Shown here one piece after another: positions 1-8,404 of a DNA stretch of 64,000 bases. The notes under the pieces were generated by a model. That model worked only from the letters and a program-made list of their open reading frames with translations. It searched no databases and had not been told where the DNA came from. The translations under genes were made by a program, and so were the position numbers. The DNA comes from Patulibacter sp040675535 (GTDB taxonomy: Bacteria; Actinomycetota; Thermoleophilia; Solirubrobacterales; Solirubrobacteraceae), in the NCBI RefSeq assembly GCF_040675535.1, contig NZ_JBFAPC010000006.1, positions 3,716 through 67,715 of the forward strand, given 5' to 3'. Every line of letters starts with the position of its first letter. Position 1 is the stretch's first letter.

Positions 1-612
1 TACGACCCGACGCGGCCGATGGCCTACGCCCGCCAGTCCGGGGTCAAGTACGGCTGCGTCGGGGCCTACGGACCGGTCGACCTGCTGGGGATCAACGACT
101 ACTTCGGCTGGTACGGGTCGCCGACGGAGCCGCTCGCGGACCCGGCCCAGCTCGGGCCGTTCCTCGACAACCTCCGCAAGTGCAACCCCAACGAGGCGAT
201 CATGATCACCGAGACGGGGGCCGAGGCCAACCGCGACGGCCCGGTCACCGAGCCCGGCACGTACGCCTTCCAGGCCGCGTACGCGGCTCACCACTTCGCG
301 GTCTACCGCTCCCGCCCGTGGCTCTCGGGCGCGATCTGGTGGGGCCTGCGCGAGTTCCGGGTCCGCCCGAACTGGGGCGGCGGCAACCCGGTGCCGACGC
401 CGCCGTGGCACGGCAAGGGCCTCCTGGGCCGCGACATGTCCCGCAAGCCCGCGTGGCAGGTGCTGCACGACGAGTTCGGGAGCGTCGACCAGCTGGCCCC
501 GGCGCCGAGCACGCCGGTCGACATCCCGCCGTCGCCCCCGGGCCGCCTCTCGTCCGACGGCACGGGCGAGGACGGCGACCCGGCCGACGGGGTCGCGTCG
601 CCCGGCGCCTGA
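1..612 (+). CDS. C-terminal part of a glycoside hydrolase family 2-type enzyme (5' end outside window)
   Basis: The reading frame is open from the first base, so the gene begins upstream of the window; about 203 residues are visible. The opening residues YDPTRPM match the DPTRP signature of GH2 (beta-galactosidase/beta-glucuronidase) TIM barrels, and ITETGAEA resembles the GH2 nucleophile segment, in which the first Glu after Thr attacks the sugar. A later SGAIWWGLREF stretch and SRKPAWQVL fit the end of the barrel. The last 45 residues are a Pro/Ser/Asp-rich tail of low complexity. I infer hydrolysis of a beta-linked sugar; the substrate and any N-terminal signal peptide cannot be seen. A hairpin follows the stop. 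Confidence 0.7.
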   Translation, partial: YDPTRPMAYARQSGVKYGCVGAYGPVDLLGINDYFGWYGSPTEPLADPAQLGPFLDNLRKCNPNEAIMITETGAEANRDGPVTEPGTYAFQAAYAAHHFAVYRSRPWLSGAIWWGLREFRVRPNWGGGNPVPTPPWHGKGLLGRDMSRKPAWQVLHDEFGSVDQLAPAPSTPVDIPPSPPGRLSSDGTGEDGDPADGVASPGA

Positions 613-619
613 CCGGCAC

Positions 620-643
620 GGCCCCGCCGCCGGAGGCGGGGCC
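620..643 (+). terminator. GC hairpin after the GH2-type gene
   Basis: Perfect 9-bp stem GGCCCCGCC/GGCGGGGCC with a 6-nt loop, 8 nt after the stop. There is no T-run, as is common in GC-rich actinobacteria. Confidence 0.55.
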
Positions 644-710
644 GCGCGGGCCCGGGGCCGGCCGCTCCGGGCCCGTCCGGTGGCGCGGGACGGATCCCGA
701 ACGCCTTCGC

Positions 711-716
711 TAAGAT
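711..716 (+). promoter_or_regulatory. -10 hexamer TAAGAT of rplY
   Basis: TAAGAT ends 12 nt before the rplY ATG, predicting a leader of only about 5 nt. Confidence 0.5.
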
Positions 717-728
717 CATCGGTCGCTC

Positions 729-1382
729 ATGGCCACGAACTCTTCCTCGCTCGCAGTCGCTTCCCGCGAACCCGCCCACTCGCGTGAGGCTCGGCGTGCC
801 CGTCGTACGGGCAGCGTCCCCGGCGTGATCTACGGCGGCTCGGCCGACCCGGTCTCGATCGCCGTGAACGAGCGCGACCTGCGCCACACGCTGGCCGCCA
901 AGGGCGCCGTCATCGACGTCGCCATCGACGGCGGCGCGAGCGAGCCGGTCGTGCTCAAGGAGGCCCAGCGCCACCCCGTCCGCGGCCAGATCGTGCACAT
1001 CGACCTGCTGCGCGTCGACCTGAAGCAGAAGATCCAGGCCACGGTCCCGGTCGAGGTCGTCGGCTCCGACGACGCCGAGGCGATCAAGCTCGGCGGCATC
1101 GTCGCGCAGATCGTCCGCGAGATCACCATCGAGGCCCTCCCGAACGAGATCCCCGAGTCCGTCTCGATCGACGTCACCGACCTGAAGATCGGTCACCACC
1201 TGACCGTCGGCGACATCGCGATCCCGAGCAGCGCCACGCTGGTCGACGATCCGGAGCCGATCGCCGTGAACATGGCCGCCCCGCGCCTGGCGTCCGAGGT
1301 CGAGGCCGAGGAGGAGGCCGCCGCCGAGGCCGGCACGTCCTCGTCCGAGGGCAGCGCGGCCGCCGAGGGCTCCGGCGAGTAG
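729..1382 (+). CDS. rplY: 50S ribosomal protein L25/general stress protein Ctc (TL5 type)
   Basis: A 217-residue L25 of the long CTC/TL5 type, which binds 5S rRNA in the large ribosomal subunit. The N-terminal half (about 1-95) is the RNA-binding L25 domain, with the characteristic RTGSVPGVIYGG segment and the later QRHPVRGQIVHIDL strand. Residues about 100-185 form the beta domain found in the longer family members. The last 30 residues are a Glu/Ala/Ser tail, typical of actinobacterial versions. The ATG is preceded by a -10 element with almost no leader. pth follows 111 nt downstream in the same direction, the rplY-pth order seen in many bacteria. Confidence 0.95.
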   Translation: MATNSSSLAVASREPAHSREARRARRTGSVPGVIYGGSADPVSIAVNERDLRHTLAAKGAVIDVAIDGGASEPVVLKEAQRHPVRGQIVHIDLLRVDLKQKIQATVPVEVVGSDDAEAIKLGGIVAQIVREITIEALPNEIPESVSIDVTDLKIGHHLTVGDIAIPSSATLVDDPEPIAVNMAAPRLASEVEAEEEAAAEAGTSSSEGSAAAEGSGE

Positions 1383-1493
1383 TCGACCCGGACGGGCCGC
1401 CGCCCGGCCGCTCCGCCCGCCCGCGCCCTGCGCGGGCGCGGCGTCCGAGCGCCGTGCGGCACCACCTCCCGTCCGCGTCAGATCCCCCCCCCG

Positions 1494-2105
1494 ATGTCCC
1501 TCCTCGGCGGCACGACGCCCGTCGACTGGCTGGTCGTGGGGCTCGGGAACCCCGGTTCCCAGTACGAGCGCACCCCGCACAACGCCGGGTTCCAGGTGGC
1601 CCGCGAGCTCGTGCGCCGCTGGGACCTCGGCAAGGGCCGCGCCAAGTTCCGCGGCGAGTTCTGGCAGGGCACCGTCCGGGAGTCTCCGGGCGAGGCGCCG
1701 ACCCGCGTCGCCGTCCTCCTGCCGCAGACCTTCATGAACGAGTCCGGGCGGTCCGTGAGCCCCGCCCGCGGCCAGCTCAAGGTCCCTCTGGAGCGGATCC
1801 TCGTCCTGCACGACGAGATCGACCTCGCCTTCGGCGACGTCCGGTGGCGCCTCGCGGGTGGCCTCGCCGGCCACAACGGTCTGCGGTCGCTGAAGAAGGA
1901 GCTCGGCGAGCCCACCTTCGGCCGCGTCCGCATCGGCGTCGGCCGGCCGAACTCCACGGACCCCGAGATCGTCTCGGGGTACGTGCTGGGCACGTGGCGC
2001 CAGCCCGAGCAGGACGTCGAGGACCTGGTCACGACCGCGGCGGACGTCGCCGAGTCGATCGTCTTCGGCCGCCGCGAGCTCGTCGCCGCGAAGCAGAACG
2101 GCTGA
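1494..2105 (+). CDS. pth: Peptidyl-tRNA hydrolase
   Basis: A 203-residue Pth, which hydrolyses the ester bond of peptidyl-tRNA released from stalled ribosomes. All family motifs are visible: GLGNPGSQYERTPHN (residues 16-30, catalytic His29), FMNESGRSV, the HDEIDL segment carrying the catalytic Asp, the GGLAGHNGLRS loop and FGRVRIGVGRP. The length is normal. The start ATG follows a run of eight Cs and lacks an obvious Shine-Dalgarno; MSLLGG before the first strand is a plausible short N-terminal extension. It probably shares transcription with rplY and ends at a hairpin facing guaB. Confidence 0.96.
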   Translation: MSLLGGTTPVDWLVVGLGNPGSQYERTPHNAGFQVARELVRRWDLGKGRAKFRGEFWQGTVRESPGEAPTRVAVLLPQTFMNESGRSVSPARGQLKVPLERILVLHDEIDLAFGDVRWRLAGGLAGHNGLRSLKKELGEPTFGRVRIGVGRPNSTDPEIVSGYVLGTWRQPEQDVEDLVTTAADVAESIVFGRRELVAAKQNG

Positions 2106-2120
2106 GGGCATCGTTCTGGC

Positions 2121-2145
2121 CCCGCCCCGAGCGTCTCGGGTCGGG
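2121..2145 (+). terminator. Terminator hairpin after pth
   Basis: Inverted repeat CCCGCCCCGAG/CTCGGGTCGGG, 11-bp stem with one mismatch and a 3-nt loop, 15 nt after the pth stop. Confidence 0.55.
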
Positions 2146-2273
2146 ATCGTGTCCGGGGGTCGGCGAGGCTCCTGGCACCCGCAGGGCTGCGGGCCCCGCC
2201 CCCGACTGACGCGATTCCGCCCGCCCGGGCCGCGTCCGGACTGCGGCGCGGCTCGGGGCCACCCGCAGAACGA

Positions 2274-2301
2274 CCACGGGCCCGCCGTGGCGGACCCGTG
2301 G
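2274..2301 (-). terminator. Terminator hairpin after guaB
   Basis: CCACGGG and CCCGTGG arms separated by an inner CCG/CGG pair, lying 39 nt beyond the guaB stop between the convergent genes pth and guaB. Confidence 0.45.
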
Positions 2302-2339
2302 GGTGCTGCTGAGCGGCGCCTCGGCGCCGCCGGGACGTC

Positions 2340-3878
2340 CTAGCGGGGCCGCGCCGCGTAGTTCGGCGCCTCGACCGTCATCTGGATGTCGTGGGCGTGG
2401 CTCTCCTTGAGCCCCGCCGACGTGATCCGCACGAACTGGCCGTGGTCCTGCAGCTCGCCGATGGTCGCGGAGCCCGTGTAGCCCATCGCGGCGCGCAGGC
2501 CGCCGACGAGCTGGTGCGCGACGGCCTGGACCGGGCCGCGGTACGGGACCTGGCCCTCGACGCCCTCGGGGACGAGCTTGTCGTCGCCGGAGACGTTGTC
2601 CTGGAAGTAGCGGTCCTTGGAGAAGCTCTGGCGGCCCTGCATCGCGCCGAGGGAGCCCATGCCGCGGTAGGACTTGAACTGCTTGCCGTTGATGAAGACG
2701 AGCTCGCCCGGAGACTCCTCGCAGCCCGCCAGCAGCGAGCCGAGCATCACCGACGACGCGCCGGCGGAGATCGCCTTGGCGATGTCGCCCGAGAACTGCA
2801 GGCCGCCATCGCCGATGACCGGCACGCCGGCCGGGCGGGCGGCGCGGGAGGCCTCGAAGATGGCCGAGACCTGGGGGACCCCGACGCCGGCGACGATGCG
2901 GGTCGTGCAGATGGAGCCCGGGCCGACGCCGACCTTGACGGCGTCCGCACCCGCGTCGATCAGCGCCTGGGCGCCGCCGCGGGTGGCGACGTTGCCGCCG
3001 ATGACGTCGACGGACGTCTCGCGCTTGACCTGGGCGACGGTGTCGAGCACGCCGCGCTGGTGGCCGTGGGCGGTGTCGACGATCAGGACGTCGACCCCGG
3101 CGTCGACGAGCGCGTGGGCGCGCTCGCGACTGTCGGCCCCGACGCCGACTGCGGCGCCGACGAGCAGGCGGCCGGAGCCGTCCTTGGAGGCCGACGGGTA
3201 CTTCTCGGTCTTCGTGAAGTCCTTCAGGGTGATGAGGCCGGCGAGTCGGCCGTCGCCGTCGACCAGCGGCAGCTTCTCGATCTTGTGCTCGCGCAGGAGG
3301 CGCATCGCCTCGTCGCCCGAGGTGCCGGGGGAAGCCGTGACGAGCGGCATCCTCGTCATCACCGAGTGCAGCGGCTGCCCGTGGTCGGACTCGAAGCGGA
3401 TGTCGCGGTTGGTGACGATGCCGAGCAGCAGGCCCTGCTCGTCGCAGATCGGCAGGCCGCCGATGCCGTAGCGGCCCATCACGGCGTCGGCGTCGCGGAT
3501 CGTCGCGTCCGGGCCGATCGTGACGGGGTGCCGGATCATCCCGGCCTCGGACCGCTTGACCGTGTCGACCTGGGCCGCCTGGTCCTCGATCGACTGGTTG
3601 CGGTGCAGGATCCCGATGCCGCCCTGGCGGGCCATGGCGATCGCCATGCGGGCCTCGGTGACGGTGTCCATCGCCGCGGAGAGCAGCGGCACCTTCAGCT
3701 GGATGTTGCGCGTCAGCCACGTGCCGGTCCCGACGTCGCCCGGGAGCACGTCGGACGGCCCCGGGAGTAGCAGCACGTCGTCGTAGGTCAACCCCTCGAG
3801 CACGAACTTGTCGCTCGGCGTGACCGCCTCGACGGCGGGGGCGACGTCATGGGACGTCAGGTGCGATACGTGGGGCAT
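2340..3878 (-). CDS. guaB: Inosine-5'-monophosphate dehydrogenase
   Basis: A 512-residue IMPDH, which oxidises IMP to XMP with NAD+, the committed step of GMP synthesis. The N-terminus EGLTYDDVLLLPGPSDVLP is the standard start of the barrel. Two CBS domains (about 110-235) interrupt it, visible as YGIGGLPICDEQG and KIEKLPLVDGDGRLAG. The catalytic loop GPGSICTTR puts the catalytic Cys near residue 323, and SYRGMGSLGAMQG is the flap region. I chose the ATG at 3878 because it gives the normal family length; the frame stays open further upstream, but that part has no family features. A 293-bp divergent spacer separates it from the next gene. Confidence 0.96.
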   Translation of the reverse strand: MPHVSHLTSHDVAPAVEAVTPSDKFVLEGLTYDDVLLLPGPSDVLPGDVGTGTWLTRNIQLKVPLLSAAMDTVTEARMAIAMARQGGIGILHRNQSIEDQAAQVDTVKRSEAGMIRHPVTIGPDATIRDADAVMGRYGIGGLPICDEQGLLLGIVTNRDIRFESDHGQPLHSVMTRMPLVTASPGTSGDEAMRLLREHKIEKLPLVDGDGRLAGLITLKDFTKTEKYPSASKDGSGRLLVGAAVGVGADSRERAHALVDAGVDVLIVDTAHGHQRGVLDTVAQVKRETSVDVIGGNVATRGGAQALIDAGADAVKVGVGPGSICTTRIVAGVGVPQVSAIFEASRAARPAGVPVIGDGGLQFSGDIAKAISAGASSVMLGSLLAGCEESPGELVFINGKQFKSYRGMGSLGAMQGRQSFSKDRYFQDNVSGDDKLVPEGVEGQVPYRGPVQAVAHQLVGGLRAAMGYTGSATIGELQDHGQFVRITSAGLKESHAHDIQMTVEAPNYAARPR

Positions 3879-4171
3879 GGCGGCGGGTGCTGGGTCGGCG
3901 GCGAGGAGAACCCGGGTGCCGCGACGCTGCTGACTGCCGCAGCGACGTGACGTCCGTCTTAGGACGGTAGCGCGCCCGGAGGGCGGAACAGCGTGATCGG
4001 GCTCCCGTAACGCGGTACGCGGCGTGGCCGGTTCGTCCACCGCGTCGCGCATGCCCGCGCCGGTCCCTGGACGGTCGACCGCCGCGCGGGCGGCTCGAGG
4101 CCCCCTGGGGTGTCCCTGGCGCACTCGCCCCACGGCGTTTGCGGTTGCGTGCGTACGGGCAACACGCACCC

Positions 4172-4615
4172 GTGAGCATCTTCGATCGGAAGCTGAGCGA
4201 CCTGACGGTCGGGGACGTGGCGAAGGGCTACGCCGTCTACTGGGGCATCGGCGCCGTCGCCGCCCTGGTCGTCGCGGTGATCGGGTTCTCGATGGTGAGC
4301 TCGGCGAAGGACGACGCGTCGTCGTCGTTCGGTCCCGGGGGCTTCGGCGGGTCCGGCGGCGGGACGATGCTCGAGACGTCGGCGAGCGACCACCAGGTGA
4401 CGCGTGCCGAGTACGTCGCCGTGAAGACCGGCACGAGCAAGGACGCCGTGCTCGAGCGGTTCGGCGACCCCGGCGGCAAGGGCTCCGACATCTACGACCA
4501 GACGGGCCAGGGGTCGGACGACTGCGTCTACTACTCGCGCGCGACGAAGCCCGACAAGGGCTACCTGTTCTGCTTCGACGGCGACGAGAAGCTCACGGCG
4601 AAGCACGGCATGTAG
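4172..4615 (+). CDS. Small single-pass membrane protein with SmpA/BamE-like C-terminal domain
   Basis: A 147-residue protein starting at GTG (VSIFDRKLSD). A hydrophobic helix at about residues 26-48 is followed by a Ser/Gly-rich linker and a C-terminal domain. The segment GTSKDAVLERFGDP resembles the SmpA/OmlA/BamE-type motif (a GMTkxqVxxxLGxP pattern), so the domain probably lies outside the membrane. Two cysteines in DDCVYYS and LFCFDG could form a disulphide. An upstream TTG would add 11 residues but is less likely. The function is unknown; in Gram-positive bacteria such domains occur in small secreted or envelope proteins. Confidence 0.65.
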   Translation: MSIFDRKLSDLTVGDVAKGYAVYWGIGAVAALVVAVIGFSMVSSAKDDASSSFGPGGFGGSGGGTMLETSASDHQVTRAEYVAVKTGTSKDAVLERFGDPGGKGSDIYDQTGQGSDDCVYYSRATKPDKGYLFCFDGDEKLTAKHGM

Positions 4616-4702
4616 GGGCGCCGGCGCCGGCCGGAGCCCCGGGGTCCCGCCGGCCCCGATGGCCACGGGCCCCGGCCACGTCCGGCACGAACGGCCGCCG
4701 CG

Positions 4703-4708
4703 TACAAT
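4703..4708 (+). promoter_or_regulatory. -10 hexamer TACAAT upstream of mfd
   Basis: TACAAT is one mismatch from the TATAAT consensus. It would give an mfd leader of about 115 nt, long for this window. Confidence 0.45.
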
Positions 4709-4830
4709 CGGCGGCGCCCTCCGGCGGTCGTCCGGCGGGTCCGAACACGGCCGCGCCGGCTCCCGGCGGGGCCTTCGCGCGTCCCGTCGCCCGCCCGGGG
4801 ACGCCTCCTTCGCCACCACAGGCCCGCCGC

Positions 4831-7800
4831 ATGTCCCTCCGCCCGCTCCTCCGCCACCTCGCCGACGAACCCACGGGCGCGCGCATCGCCCGCGAGGGCG
4901 GCAAGGTCTTCGTCGCCACCTCGATGCGCCCGTTCGTGGTCGCCGGGGCCCTGGACGGCGTCGACGGCGCGATCGGCCTCGGTCGCCCCGCGCTCGTCGT
5001 CGCGCCCGACGACAAGGCCGCCCGCGAGCTCGCCCGCGACCTCCGCGCCTGGCTGCACCCGCGGCCGGTCCGCTTCTACCCGTCGCGCGGCGTCGCCTAC
5101 GAGTCGCACCTCGCCCCGCCGCCGCACCTCGTCGGCATGCGCGTCGCGGCGCTGGATGCCCTGCTGGCGGAGGACGACGGCGAGACCGAGCTCCCCGTCG
5201 TGGTCGCCTCGGCCGCCGCGCTCTCGGAGACCGTCCCCGATCCGGCGCTGCGCCCGCACGGCTTCTGCCTGAAGACCGGCGAGCTGCTGGACCTCGACGA
5301 CTGCGCCCACGACCTCGTCGCGTGCGGCTACGCCCGCGTGGACCAGGTCGACGACCGCGGCCAGTTCGCGATCCGCGGCGGCATCCTCGACGTCTTCCCG
5401 GCCACCGAGGACAACCCGGTCCGCGTCGACCTCTTCGACATCGAGATCGAGTCGATCCGCGCGTTCTCCGTCTTCACCCAGCGCAGCCTCGGCGAGCTCG
5501 ACCAGGTCGACGTCGCCCCGGCGGCCGAGCTGGCCGCCGAGCACCGCGGCGCCGAGATCGCCCATTCGATCCAGGCCGCGAAGGAGGGGGAGGAGCGCCC
5601 CGACGTCGCGAGCCTCCTGCCGGTCGACCGCTTCGGGCCGTTCCTCGACCTCGTCCCCGAGGACGCCGTCGTGATCCTCGTCGCCGACGAGGAGATCCAG
5701 CCCGCGCTGCGCGACCAGTGGGACGACGTCTGCGCGGCGTTCCACGACGAGGACGCCGGGCACCTGTACGTCAAGCCCGACGTGATCATGGAGGAGCTCG
5801 ACCGCCGCGCCGAGCTGCGGATCATGAGCCTCCTGCAGGACCAGGACCTGCAGCTCCACGGACAGTCCGGCGACCTCGCGGCCCGCAACCTGACCGGCGC
5901 GGAGACCGAGCTCGAGAAGCTCCTGCGCTCCGGCTACCGCACCGTCGTCACGTGGCGGCGGCAGGGCGACGGCGACCGCGCGGCCTACAACCTCTCCCGC
6001 GTGCGGGCCCAGTGGGTGGGCGACGGCGACTTCGACCGCTCACGCGCGGGCTTCGTCATCGCGGACCTGCGCCACGGCTTCATCGCCCCGGGCATGGAGC
6101 TCGCCGTCCTGCCGGACCACCGGCTGATGCGGCGGCGGAAGACGGAGGCCGACGACGAGTCCCGCCGGCGCTCCGGCCGCAAGGGCGCGCTGAAGTCCTT
6201 CGCGGACCTGCGCACCGGCGACATCGTCGTCCACGAGGACCACGGCATCGCCCGCTTCAACGGCTTCGACACGAAGACCGTCGGCGGCGTCACCCGCGAC
6301 TACCTGAAGCTGCAGTACGACGGGGACGACAAGGTCTTCGTCCCCGTCGACCAGCTCGCGAAGATCACCCGCTACGTCACCGGCGGCGGGGCCGAGCCGC
6401 GCCTCAGCAAGCTCGGCGGCAAGGGCTGGGAGCTGATCAAGACCCGCGCGCGCAAGGCCGCGCACGAGATGGCCGGCGAGCTCATCACCCTCTACGCCGA
6501 GCGCCGCGCCCGCCGCGGGTACCAGTTCCCGCCCGACGGGGAGCTCGTCGAGGAGTTCGAGGCGAAGTTCCCGTACAAGGAGACCGTCGACCAGCTCGAC
6601 GCGATCGACGCCGTCAAGGCCGACATGGAGTCCACGCGCCCGATGGACCGCCTGATCTGCGGCGACGTCGGCTTCGGCAAGACCGAGGTCGCGCTGCGCG
6701 CCGCGGTCAAGGCCGCGGCCGACGGCAAGCAGGTCCTGATCCTCGCCCCGACGACGATCCTCGCCCAGCAGCACTACGGCACGTTCGCCGAGCGCCTGCG
6801 GGACCTGCCGCTGACCGTCGACCACGTCTCGCGCTTCCGCACCGCGCCGGAGCAGCGCGAGGTCGTAGGGGCGTTCAACGAGGGCAAGATCGACGTGCTC
6901 GTCGGCACCCACCGCATCCTCGGCCGCGACGTCGCGGGCAAGGACCTCGGTCTGATCGTCGTCGACGAGGAGCAGCGCTTCGGGGTCAAGCAGAAGGAGA
7001 ACCTGCGGCAGCTGAAGCTGCGGGTCGACGTCATCGCGATGTCCGCGACGCCGATCCCGCGCACGCTGCAGATGTCGCTCGCCGGCCTGCGCGACATCTC
7101 GACCATCGAGACCGCGCCCGAGGGCCGGCGCCCGGTCAAGACGTACGTCGGCGAGTACGACGAGCAGCTCGTCCGCCAGGCGCTGCGGCGCGAGAAGGAC
7201 CGCGGCGGCCAGTCGTTCTTCCTCCACAACCGCGTCGAGACGATCGACGAGACGGCGGCCCGCCTGCGCGGCCTCTGCCCGGACATGAGCTTCGAGGTCG
7301 CCCACGGGCAGATGAGCGACCAGCAGCTCGAGGACCACATGATGCGGTTCCTCAAGGGTGACGCCGACGTGCTGGTCTCGACCTCGATCATCGAGTCGGG
7401 CATCGACATCCCGCAGGCCAACACCCTGATCGTCGACCGCTCCGACCTCTTCGGCCTGAGCCAGCTCTACCAGATCCGCGGCCGCGTCGGCCGCGGCAAG
7501 GACCGCGGCTACGCCTACCTCCTCTACCCCTCCGCGGCGGCGCTGACGGAGGACGCGATGCACCGGCTGACCGCGCTGGCGGACTACACCGAGCTCGGCT
7601 CCGGCTTCCAGATCGCCATGCGCGACCTCGAGCTGCGCGGCGCCGGCAACCTGCTCGGCGACGAGCAGTCCGGGCACGTCGCCGCGCTCGGCTTCGAGCT
7701 CTACCTCTCGATGCTCGAGGACGCGGTCCAGGAGCGCGAGGCCGAGGACCGCGACGGCACCGAGGACGGGGCCGACGAGCGCCCCGAGCCCGTCCGCATG

Positions 7801-8247
7801 GACGCGCAGGTCTCCGCCTACGTCCCGGCGGAGTACGTGCCGTACGAGCAGGCGAAGGTCGACATCCACCGCCGGATCGCGTCCGCCAACGACGTCGCGA
7901 ACCTGGAGGAGCTGCGCGGCGAGCTCGAGGACCGCTTCGGCGCGATGCCGGAGCCGCTGCTGAACCTCGTCGAGCTCCAGCGCGCGCGGATCCGCTTCGG
8001 CGAGGCCCGCTGCCGCGTGGTCACCCTGCGCGGGACGAAGCTCACCGCGACGCCGATCGAGCTCGACGCCGAGGGCATCTCGCGCCTGCGCGAGGAGGGC
8101 ACCTCCGCGGGTCTGGTCATGAAGTACGAGGGCGGACACTCCCGGATCACCGTGACCGTCCCGGCCGAGGGCCCGGAGCGCCTGGAGGCCGTCGTGGCGG
8201 CGGCCGAGGGTGTACGCGCGGCAGCCCTGAGCGTCGCGCTGGCCTGA
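4831..8247 (+). CDS. mfd: Transcription-repair coupling factor Mfd
   Basis: A 1138-residue Mfd, which removes RNA polymerase stalled at DNA lesions and recruits the UvrAB excision machinery. The N-terminal UvrB-like modules cover about 1-300. The CarD-like RNA-polymerase-interaction domain begins near residue 461 (RTGDIVVHEDHGIARF). The superfamily 2 translocase follows, with Walker A GDVGFGKTE near 611, LAPTTILAQQHY, Walker B DEEQRFGV near 710, SATPIPRTL and QIRGRVGRGK. The C-terminal TRCF domain (about 990-1100) binds UvrA. The ATG gives the expected N-terminus (MSLRPLLRHLADE). It is a housekeeping repair gene with nothing unusual in its motifs. Confidence 0.97.
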   Translation: MSLRPLLRHLADEPTGARIAREGGKVFVATSMRPFVVAGALDGVDGAIGLGRPALVVAPDDKAARELARDLRAWLHPRPVRFYPSRGVAYESHLAPPPHLVGMRVAALDALLAEDDGETELPVVVASAAALSETVPDPALRPHGFCLKTGELLDLDDCAHDLVACGYARVDQVDDRGQFAIRGGILDVFPATEDNPVRVDLFDIEIESIRAFSVFTQRSLGELDQVDVAPAAELAAEHRGAEIAHSIQAAKEGEERPDVASLLPVDRFGPFLDLVPEDAVVILVADEEIQPALRDQWDDVCAAFHDEDAGHLYVKPDVIMEELDRRAELRIMSLLQDQDLQLHGQSGDLAARNLTGAETELEKLLRSGYRTVVTWRRQGDGDRAAYNLSRVRAQWVGDGDFDRSRAGFVIADLRHGFIAPGMELAVLPDHRLMRRRKTEADDESRRRSGRKGALKSFADLRTGDIVVHEDHGIARFNGFDTKTVGGVTRDYLKLQYDGDDKVFVPVDQLAKITRYVTGGGAEPRLSKLGGKGWELIKTRARKAAHEMAGELITLYAERRARRGYQFPPDGELVEEFEAKFPYKETVDQLDAIDAVKADMESTRPMDRLICGDVGFGKTEVALRAAVKAAADGKQVLILAPTTILAQQHYGTFAERLRDLPLTVDHVSRFRTAPEQREVVGAFNEGKIDVLVGTHRILGRDVAGKDLGLIVVDEEQRFGVKQKENLRQLKLRVDVIAMSATPIPRTLQMSLAGLRDISTIETAPEGRRPVKTYVGEYDEQLVRQALRREKDRGGQSFFLHNRVETIDETAARLRGLCPDMSFEVAHGQMSDQQLEDHMMRFLKGDADVLVSTSIIESGIDIPQANTLIVDRSDLFGLSQLYQIRGRVGRGKDRGYAYLLYPSAAALTEDAMHRLTALADYTELGSGFQIAMRDLELRGAGNLLGDEQSGHVAALGFELYLSMLEDAVQEREAEDRDGTEDGADERPEPVRMDAQVSAYVPAEYVPYEQAKVDIHRRIASANDVANLEELRGELEDRFGAMPEPLLNLVELQRARIRFGEARCRVVTLRGTKLTATPIELDAEGISRLREEGTSAGLVMKYEGGHSRITVTVPAEGPERLEAVVAAAEGVRAAALSVALA

Positions 8248-8390
8248 GCCTCGGCGTGGCTCCAGGTGGGGTCTGCCGGATTGCACGTTCCGGGTCAGCA
8301 CGGTGGTCGGGCGCCGACGTGGGTGCGATACTTCGTGAACCGCTGGAGGCATCCAGAGGCGTCCCTGAGCGCGGACTTATGTCTGATCGC

Positions 8391-8396
8391 TAGTCT
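8391..8396 (+). promoter_or_regulatory. Leaderless-type -10 TAGTCT
   Basis: TAGTCT ends 8 nt before the ATG at 8405, so transcription should start at or next to the start codon. Confidence 0.5.
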
Positions 8397-8404
8397 GGCG
8401 CCCG

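Noticed and set aside
2391..3770. 459-residue plus-strand open frame opposite guaB
   Set aside because: Shadow frame of IMP dehydrogenase, with low-complexity Asp/Gly/Arg/Val sequence.
6040..8352. 770-residue minus-strand open frame
   Set aside because: It lies antisense to mfd; the repeated Arg/Asp/Leu-rich pattern is the mirror of GC-rich codons and has no family motifs.
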